This document shows positions 58,964 to 64,000 of a stretch of DNA of 64,000 nucleotides, piece by piece (within the stretch, counting starts at the first letter, position 1; every line of letters starts with the position of its first letter). Both the position numbers and the translations under genes were made by a program. Under the pieces are notes generated by a model. That model was not told the DNA's origin and did not search any database. It saw only the letters and a list, made by a program, of their open reading frames with translations. The stretch is from Parabacteroides sp. FAFU027 (GTDB lineage: Bacteria; Bacteroidota; Bacteroidia; Bacteroidales; UBA7332), in contig NZ_JAKZKV010000004.1 of NCBI RefSeq assembly GCF_022808675.1, positions 186,001 to 250,000 of the forward strand, given 5' to 3'.

Positions 58964-59809
58964 ATGAAACGGTGTGCAGTTATATTTTTATTCGTAATGG
59001 CAACTTCCATCGAGGCCTTTTGCCAGTCTGTTTATGTCGCGACCTTTATTTTCAATCGGGCAAACAATATGTTTGAAGGCGGTTCATTCTCTGAATTTCA
59101 ATGTGCCGAATGTGATAATGACCAGCTTCCTTTTGATGTACAGTACAAATCTTTGGATGATGCGAATGTAAAGGATATTACTTTTACAATTAAGCCTACT
59201 ATTGATACGATTTTTCATGCTACAATAGGGGAGGGTAGTAACTTTGAATTTGATATCCCCGGAAAACTAACCCACGATTATCCATTTGCCCCTGATCGGG
59301 CAACCGCTCCTTTTCCTGCTACAATGGTTTATTACAATAGAGAAGGACAAATAGAGCAGGATTCCTCTTATAATATACAGGCAAAAAGGCTTTGGGCAGG
59401 CATCAATACCTTTGTTATTACCAAACAATTTGCTCCGCATCCCTATCTGTCAGCTCTCTTTTTGTATTCTCCGAAAGCAGGGAGCCCGGATAATAAATTA
59501 GATAAATGGGTAATGTTTCTCTATTACAAAGGAGATGATTTTGAAGAGAAAGAGATTGCAACTAATCAAAATATTCAGGTATATATGAATCCAACCGAAG
59601 GAATGATTCAAGTGAAATACGATTCATTGGACTGCAAAAGGTTGTATTATAGAGTAGCTGATTCCAAAGGGGACTTAGTGAAAAGCGGAATAGTTTTCAA
59701 TTCAGGGGATTGGATTGATGTATCTGGATTAAAATCCGGGTTAATAACAATTGAACTCTATGATGACAAAGGACGCAAACTATATGTGGAGAGATTAGTT
59801 AAACCCTGA
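58964..59809 (+). CDS. Secreted protein with type IX secretion C-terminal sorting domain
   Basis: 281 residues with a signal peptide (about 1-20, ending EAFCQS). The middle is beta-rich and not recognised. The last 75 residues resemble the T9SS type A sorting domain: IQVYMNPTEGMIQVKYDS, then RVADSKGDLVKSG, IDVSGLKSGLITIELYDDKG and a final basic RLVKP. Such proteins are exported through T9SS and released or attached at the surface. The PorE-like protein at 43222 is a likely part of that system. Confidence 0.8.
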   Translation: MKRCAVIFLFVMATSIEAFCQSVYVATFIFNRANNMFEGGSFSEFQCAECDNDQLPFDVQYKSLDDANVKDITFTIKPTIDTIFHATIGEGSNFEFDIPGKLTHDYPFAPDRATAPFPATMVYYNREGQIEQDSSYNIQAKRLWAGINTFVITKQFAPHPYLSALFLYSPKAGSPDNKLDKWVMFLYYKGDDFEEKEIATNQNIQVYMNPTEGMIQVKYDSLDCKRLYYRVADSKGDLVKSGIVFNSGDWIDVSGLKSGLITIELYDDKGRKLYVERLVKP

Positions 59810-59847
59810 AGTTGTAATATACGAAAAACATTATCCGGAAAATATAA

Positions 59848-59889
59848 GAAAAAGCGCAACGCCCCATCATTCAGGCATTGCGCTTTTTA
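59848..59889. terminator. Bidirectional intrinsic terminator
   Basis: AAAAAGCGCAACGCC pairs with GGCATTGCGCTTTTT (one mismatch). It lies between the T9SS substrate gene and the convergent lar operon, whose last stop is at 59893. Confidence 0.88.
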
Positions 59890-59892
59890 CAT

Positions 59893-60327
59893 TTAGAAAA
59901 ACTTCTCACCGGCAATCCGGTTGACCTCATTGTAAATCTGAAAAAGGGGGATTCCCGTTTGCTCCGCTACTTCGCGGCACTCTTCGTACTCGGGAGAGAA
60001 TTTGAGAAGCGTTCCGTTGCGGTAGGCGAGTTTGACCGTAATTTCCCCGAAGCGGGTTTCTACTTTATCGAAACGTCTTTCCAGTTCCTCCCGTTCCACG
60101 GTGTATTTGCGGATGCCCAGAGTGGGTGTTTCCCTGAAGACAATCTCTTCCAGTTGTCCTGCATCTTCCTCGCGGCAGAGAATGCTCAGTTTGTGAGCCG
60201 GACGGTTTTTCTTCATAACGATTGGCGTCACGAAGACATCCAGCGCCTTGTTGTCAAGCAAAGTAGGGAAGAGGTGGGAATAGATTTCCGGATTCATATT
60301 GTCAATGTTGGTCTCCAACATCATCAA
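59893..60327 (-). CDS. larC: LarC C-terminal part (second frame of a split larC)
   Basis: 144 residues from the first possible start; the coding frame continues upstream to the A10 run at 60338-60347. It begins LETNIDNMNPEIYSHL, the conserved start of the LarC C-terminal domain, and ends with the usual VNRIAGEKFF. LarC is the CTP-dependent cyclometallase that inserts nickel into the pincer nucleotide. This frame is -1 relative to the upstream LarC frame and overlaps it. A -1 frameshift at the A run would give one protein of about 425 residues, the normal LarC length. Confidence 0.88.
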   Translation of the reverse strand: MMMLETNIDNMNPEIYSHLFPTLLDNKALDVFVTPIVMKKNRPAHKLSILCREEDAGQLEEIVFRETPTLGIRKYTVEREELERRFDKVETRFGEITVKLAYRNGTLLKFSPEYEECREVAEQTGIPLFQIYNEVNRIAGEKFF

Positions 60328-61178
60328 TGAGCGGGGCTTTTTTTTTTACCGATGATGACTCTCAGTACATTGGGAGTCTCCATGTCGCGTTTGCCAAGGC
60401 CATAACCGATTTTCCCGATGGTGAATTCCGGTAAGGGCCTGAACTCGCTGCACACCGCTTTGATAATGGCGGCACCGGTAGGGGTGGTAAGCTCTTTCTG
60501 TGCATTCTTGCTATACACGGGAACCTCCTTGAGGATTTCCAGTGTGGCAGGAGCGGGTACCGGAAAGACACCGTGCTCGCAATGCACAAATCCGCTACCG
60601 AGATTGAGCGGAGAAGAGATAACTTCATCCACATGGAGCATCTCCAGGCAAATGGCAGCCCCGATAATATCGACTATGGAATCAACCGCCCCTATTTCGT
60701 GGAAATGAACTTCATCGATGGCTTTACCGTGTATCTTGGCTTCGGCGACTGCCACGATTTCAAAGATACGCTTGCTCGTCACTTTGACATAATCGCTCAA
60801 CTCGCTGTTGTCGATAATCTGATAAATGTCGTTCAGATTTCTTGATGGGCCGTGAGCGTGTGCCTCTGCATGAGCGTGATGGTGCTCATGACCGTGGTGA
60901 TGATGGTCGCCGTGAGCATGATGGTGATGATGTTCGTGAGCGGCATGATGATGTTCAGGCTCTTCTACGCCGGGCTTTTGGATATGCACGGTGAAGTCGG
61001 TACCGGTAATTCCCTTTTTGATCCCCGGTTTGATTTCCAGCTCGAATTCATCCAGCTTTATCTTTTTCATGCGGGAAAGAAACTCTTCCCGGTCAATGCC
61101 CAAATCGAGCAGCGCGCCGATGGTCATATCGCCGCTGATGCCTGAGAAGCAATCAAAATAGAGCACTCTCTTTTCCAT
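60324..61178 (-). CDS. larC: LarC N-terminal part (nickel-pincer cofactor biosynthesis)
   Basis: 284 residues. It starts YFDCFSGISGDMTIGALLDLG, the LarC signature. A very His-rich insertion (about 75-110) is expected to hold nickel. The catalytic part has HFHEIGAVDSIVDIIG and TPTGAAIIKA. The frame ends in KKKSPAH soon after ten consecutive A on the coding strand. In Lactobacillus plantarum, larC is likewise read by a programmed frameshift; here the arrangement suggests the same. A nonfunctional frameshift mutation is the alternative. The start is two bases after the larB stop. Confidence 0.92.
   Translation of the reverse strand: MEKRVLYFDCFSGISGDMTIGALLDLGIDREEFLSRMKKIKLDEFELEIKPGIKKGITGTDFTVHIQKPGVEEPEHHHAAHEHHHHHAHGDHHHHGHEHHHAHAEAHAHGPSRNLNDIYQIIDNSELSDYVKVTSKRIFEIVAVAEAKIHGKAIDEVHFHEIGAVDSIVDIIGAAICLEMLHVDEVISSPLNLGSGFVHCEHGVFPVPAPATLEILKEVPVYSKNAQKELTTPTGAAIIKAVCSEFRPLPEFTIGKIGYGLGKRDMETPNVLRVIIGKKKSPAH
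60338..60347 (-). other. A10 slippery run for -1 frameshift in larC
   Basis: The coding strand has ten consecutive A after GGT. In the LarC1 frame this reads AAA AAA AAA AGC and stops four codons later. One step back gives AAG CCC CGC TCA TTG ATG and continues into LETNID. Both ribosomal and transcriptional slippage are plausible on such a run. Confidence 0.7.
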
Positions 61179-61179
61179 A

Positions 61180-61968
61180 TTATTTTGCGTTTAATTCAAT
61201 TTGACGGATAATGGTTGAGGCAAGGAAGCCTGCGCCGAAACCGTTGTCGATATTCACAACTCCCACTCCGCTGGCACAACTGTTGAGCATGGCCAACAGG
61301 GCAGCCAGGCCACCAAAGTTTGCCCCGTAGCCGATACTGGTAGGAACGGCAATTACCGGTTTGTCCGAAAGACCGCCCACCACGCTGGCCAAAGCACCTT
61401 CCATTCCGGCCACAGCGATAACCACCTGCGCTTCGTCTATCCGGTGTTTATTTGCCAATAGACGGTGAATGCCGGCCACACCTACATCGTACAATCGTTC
61501 GACGGTGCAACCCAGTTTCTCAGCCGTGACGACCGCCTCTTCCGCTACCGGAATATCGGACGTGCCGCCGCTTACCACAAGCACTTTAGCCCGGCTTTTG
61601 CGAATCTCCACTTGTTGGATGAAGATACTGCGTGCTTCCGGATAGTATTCGATGTTGGGCGCAAGGTCTTTGACCGCTTCGTATATCTCTTCACTGGCAC
61701 GGCTGGCCAGGATGTTATTCTTTTTCACCAGAATGCTTTCGATGATGCCCCGAATCTGCGGGATGGTTTTCCCCGGGCAGAAAATCACTTCCGGATAGCC
61801 GGTCCGTATCTCCCGATGGTGGTCTATTTTGGCGTAGCCCAAATCCTCGAAGGGCAGATGTTTGAGCTGCTCAATGGCATGGGCAATTTCTATCTCCCCG
61901 TTTTTAACGTCGGAGAGTAAAGCGTGCAGGCTGTTTTCAGTCATGGTTTCAGGATTTTGAAATTTCAC
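61180..61968 (-). CDS. larB: Pyridinium-3,5-biscarboxylic acid mononucleotide synthase
   Basis: 262 residues. The C-terminal half is AIR carboxylase-like (PurE fold), with VVSGGTSDIPVAEEAV, ALASVVGGLSDKPVIAVPTSIGYG and NSCASGVGVVNIDNGFGAG. LarB carboxylates and hydrolyses nicotinic acid adenine dinucleotide in the first step of nickel-pincer cofactor synthesis. It overlaps larE by 20 bases upstream and nearly touches larC downstream. Confidence 0.95.
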   Translation of the reverse strand: MKFQNPETMTENSLHALLSDVKNGEIEIAHAIEQLKHLPFEDLGYAKIDHHREIRTGYPEVIFCPGKTIPQIRGIIESILVKKNNILASRASEEIYEAVKDLAPNIEYYPEARSIFIQQVEIRKSRAKVLVVSGGTSDIPVAEEAVVTAEKLGCTVERLYDVGVAGIHRLLANKHRIDEAQVVIAVAGMEGALASVVGGLSDKPVIAVPTSIGYGANFGGLAALLAMLNSCASGVGVVNIDNGFGAGFLASTIIRQIELNAK

Positions 61969-62758
61969 GGTTGAGGCTTCCGGTTTTGTAACCTTCCAGC
62001 TCCATACAGACGTAGAGATAGCCGAATGATTTCAGCTTTTGGGAAATCATATCCAGTTTTTCAGCATCAAACAGTTTTTCCCGTTCCGTAGGAGAGACTT
62101 CGATGCGGGCCATGTCGCCGTGGGAGCGTACCCGGAATTGCACAAAACCCAGACTCCGGAGATAATCTTCGGAACGGTCGATTTTGCTCAGTTTGAGTGG
62201 AGTGATTTTTTCACCGTAAGGCACTCTTGACGCGAGACAGGCAAAGGCCGGTTTGTCCCAGGTCTTCAATCCCAACTCTTTGGATAGCTGGCGGATGTCA
62301 CTTTTGGTGAGTCCCGCTTCACGTAGCGGACTAACTATCTTTAATTCACTTAGCGCTTTCAATCCCGGACGATAATCCGAAAGGTCGTCAATGTTAGAGC
62401 CATCAAATACGGTAAATATATTGCACTCTCGGGCCTTTTCCAGAATATTCGTAAACTCGATTTTCTTGCAGTGATAGCAACGGTCCACCGGATTGGCAGC
62501 CACCACATCATCGATTTCACCGTCCTGCACCATATAGTGGGTGATACCGATGAATTGCGCCATCTCTTCGGCGTCCTTCATTTCCGATTGTGCATTCATG
62601 GGCGAAACCAGGGTAATGGCAATCGCATTTTCCTGTAGTACATCGTGACAAACCTTTGAGAGGAAGGTGCTGTCCACTCCACCGGAAAAGGCTACCGCTG
62701 CTTTGCCGGTATTTGCAATTATAGCTTTCAGCCGTTCGTATTTATCTTGTAAAGTCAT
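61949..62758 (-). CDS. larE: ATP-dependent sacrificial sulfur transferase
   Basis: 269 residues from ATG 62758 (MTLQDKYERLKAII). A longer frame to 62950 overlaps the transporter gene and lacks similarity. The PP-loop AVAFSGGVDSTFLSKV binds ATP, and PVDRCYHCKK holds the cysteines of the sulfur-donating site. LarE converts the carboxylates of the pyridinium intermediate to thiocarboxylates. A second Cys motif in ACLASRVPYG is the position whose cysteine is sacrificed or binds an Fe-S cluster in different LarE types. Confidence 0.94.
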   Translation of the reverse strand: MTLQDKYERLKAIIANTGKAAVAFSGGVDSTFLSKVCHDVLQENAIAITLVSPMNAQSEMKDAEEMAQFIGITHYMVQDGEIDDVVAANPVDRCYHCKKIEFTNILEKARECNIFTVFDGSNIDDLSDYRPGLKALSELKIVSPLREAGLTKSDIRQLSKELGLKTWDKPAFACLASRVPYGEKITPLKLSKIDRSEDYLRSLGFVQFRVRSHGDMARIEVSPTEREKLFDAEKLDMISQKLKSFGYLYVCMELEGYKTGSLNREISKS

Positions 62759-62775
62759 AATGGTATAATTATTTA

Positions 62776-63516
62776 TCAGAGTCCTAAAAATTGAATGGCC
62801 AGGCCACTTAAAAATATGGTTGCACCGGCTAATGCGTGAGTATATTTCTCTAATTTCTGAAAATGCAGAAACTTTACGCCGAAGGTCATTAGCACCACCA
62901 GACTGGTCATGGTGAGGATGGTAACCAATCCGAAAACCGAGGTTACCCATGCCACTCCCATCATATTATGCTGACTGGCAGGGAACATGACCAACGGAAT
63001 CAACGGTTCACACGGGCCAAAGACGAAGATGGTAAATAAAATCCAGGGTGTAAGGTTTTTATATTTGGTAATTTCGGTGTTTGTATCTTCTGCATGTTCG
63101 ATATGCGGGTGGAGATGTTCGGATTGATGATCATGTGTGTGCTCATGACCCACTCCTCCTTTGTGGAAATGGAAGTGGGTATGCTGGTGCCCCCGCAGAC
63201 TACGCTTTAAGCCCCAGACGCCGTATAATAATCCAAATACAATAAAAAGCCATCCGGCAAGATTCCCTCTTACAGATTCAAGATACTGGAGCTTTGAAAC
63301 GGCTACACCGAGTGCAATTCCGATAAATCCGATTAACACCGAGCTTCCCACATGTCCGATCCCACACAAGATGGTAATCCATACAGTCTTCGGATAATTC
63401 CATTTACGGGCTTTGGATAAAACAATAAATGGGACATAATGGTCCGGACCGAAAAGTGTATGGATAAAGCCCAGCGATGCCGCCGTCAGACTCAAAATCA
63501 TGATTTGTGAATTCAT
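62776..63516 (-). CDS. Nickel transporter-like membrane protein (NicO/UreH family)
   Basis: 246 residues, six predicted helices in two groups separated by a His-rich cytoplasmic or periplasmic loop (about 108-145, many HxH pairs). The first helix carries FIHTLFGPDHYVPF, a variant of the nickel/cobalt permease HxxxxDH pattern with one extra residue. FGPCEPLIPLVMFP in the fourth helix is typical for UreH-like proteins. Position between the NikR-like gene and larE indicates nickel supply for the pincer cofactor. Export versus import cannot be told from sequence. Confidence 0.82.
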   Translation of the reverse strand: MNSQIMILSLTAASLGFIHTLFGPDHYVPFIVLSKARKWNYPKTVWITILCGIGHVGSSVLIGFIGIALGVAVSKLQYLESVRGNLAGWLFIVFGLLYGVWGLKRSLRGHQHTHFHFHKGGVGHEHTHDHQSEHLHPHIEHAEDTNTEITKYKNLTPWILFTIFVFGPCEPLIPLVMFPASQHNMMGVAWVTSVFGLVTILTMTSLVVLMTFGVKFLHFQKLEKYTHALAGATIFLSGLAIQFLGL

Positions 63517-63566
63517 CTCGTGTGTTTTTTAGCTGGTTAAATAAATCCGGAATATACGGGGGGTGG

Positions 63567-63965
63567 TTATACTTTGCTCATAATAAGCTTACCGTGTTCA
63601 ATGCCTTTTAGCGCGATGAGTGTGTCAGACAGCTCTGTCAGTTTGTAGGAGGGTCCTTTCACCGAAATGACCACAAGTAGCTTTTCATCTGTAAGAAAGA
63701 ATTGCTGGGCAGATAAAATGCAGTCACGATAATTAGCCTGCACTTCAGTAATACGTGCCTGCAAATCGGTTTTGCTGAAATTGAATATAAGGGCAATGGC
63801 ACCCGCCACAATGTTGTTGCATTGCCATTTGTGCTCGGCAACGTTCTTTTCTATCAGGTAGCGAATTGCCTGTGACCGGTTGGGGAATTTATTTGCCGCC
63901 ACATACTCGTCGAGCGCTTCCAATAAATCACTTTCCAATGATACTCCGAATCTGTTTACAGCCAT
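63567..63965 (-). CDS. NikR-like ribbon-helix-helix regulator lacking the canonical nickel ligands
   Basis: 132 residues, full NikR length. The RHH domain (about 1-45) has RFGVSLESDLLEALDEYV and NRSQAIRYLIEK. The ACT-like C-terminal domain (about 50-132) aligns without gaps to Escherichia coli NikR from memory. The ligands His76, His87, His89 and Cys95 correspond to Ala77, Gln88, Phe90 and Leu96 here, so the square-planar nickel site is absent. It may sense another metal, use a different site, or bind the cofactor. It heads the transporter-lar gene run and is preceded by a 28-bp palindrome. Confidence 0.85.
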   Translation of the reverse strand: MAVNRFGVSLESDLLEALDEYVAANKFPNRSQAIRYLIEKNVAEHKWQCNNIVAGAIALIFNFSKTDLQARITEVQANYRDCILSAQQFFLTDEKLLVVISVKGPSYKLTELSDTLIALKGIEHGKLIMSKV

Positions 63966-63966
63966 A

Positions 63967-63994
63967 GTGTTACTTATTTTAGATAAGGTAACAC
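63967..63994. promoter_or_regulatory. 28-bp palindrome, probable operator of the NikR-like regulator
   Basis: GTGTTAC (63967-63973) and GTAACAC (63988-63994) are perfect inverted repeats 14 nt apart, with TTAT/ATAA continuing inward. The total of 28 bp equals that of the E. coli NikR operator (GTATGA-N16-TCATAC). It lies one base before the start codon. Confidence 0.65.
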
Positions 63995-64000
63995 GAAGAT

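Noticed and set aside
59893-61178. larC as a pseudogene
   Set aside because: Both halves keep conserved motifs, and the frames join at an A10 run without a stop, which fits programmed slippage better than decay.
61465-61920. 151-codon frame antisense to larB
   Set aside because: Shadow of larB codon structure; no family similarity.

Overview
The window comes from a member of the Bacteroidota, most likely order Bacteroidales. Start sites lack clear Shine-Dalgarno sequences, and many genes are preceded by the Bacteroidota -7 element TAnnTTTG. Typical genes of the group are present: an L34 gene divergent from efp, a PorE-like OmpA/PD40 lipoprotein and a type IX secretion (T9SS) substrate, a GH3-family protein, a B3/B4 protein, and ECF sigma/DUF6249 genes. 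Genus cannot be fixed from the sequence. No rRNA, tRNA, CRISPR array, prophage or complete insertion sequence was seen.

Layout. 0-8 kb: end of a probable ABC transporter, a glycosyltransferase, efp/rpmH, then a tight five-gene operon (PASTA protein, RluD-type pseudouridine synthase, Ddl, acyltransferase, B3/B4 protein). 8-15 kb: VOC protein, endonuclease III, the AmmeMemoRadiSam genes, and an LpxH-like phosphoesterase with a glycosyltransferase. 15-18 kb: ammonium module (porin-like protein, PII, Amt). 18-33 kb: cysS, mnmA, polysaccharide deacetylase, GH3, M48 protease, radA, secreted nuclease, LD-carboxypeptidase. 33-40 kb: heparinase-like enzyme, zinc peptidase, FAD oxidoreductase. 40-43 kb: queuosine precursor genes yhhQ-queC-queF, with a preQ1-I riboswitch touching the yhhQ start codon. 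43-50 kb: PorE-like protein, lrgAB, rimM, an ECF sigma operon with its own ECF-type promoter, a lipoprotein and an HTH regulator. 51-60 kb: accessory stretch with a REP-associated tyrosine transposase (RAYT), eight copies of its probable palindromic repeat, and several secreted or uncharacterised proteins. 60-64 kb: nickel-pincer cofactor genes (larE, larB, a frameshifted larC), a nickel-transporter-like protein and a NikR-like regulator.

Most unusual content. First, four intergenic arrays (18.3, 27.2, 38.2-38.9 and 51.7 kb) have different unit sequences but the same strict 21-bp period; the largest keeps register for 35 units without an indel. Second, the RAYT sits between copies of a CCTAACAGG palindrome that recurs behind nearly every gene from 51 to 59 kb and nowhere earlier. 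Third, the NikR homologue of the lar cluster has lost all four canonical nickel ligands but is preceded by a 28-bp palindrome with the geometry of a NikR operator. Fourth, larC is split at an A10 run in the right frames for a -1 frameshift. Fifth, two ~190-bp MITE-like elements with TNA target duplications each sit just upstream of a plus-strand gene.
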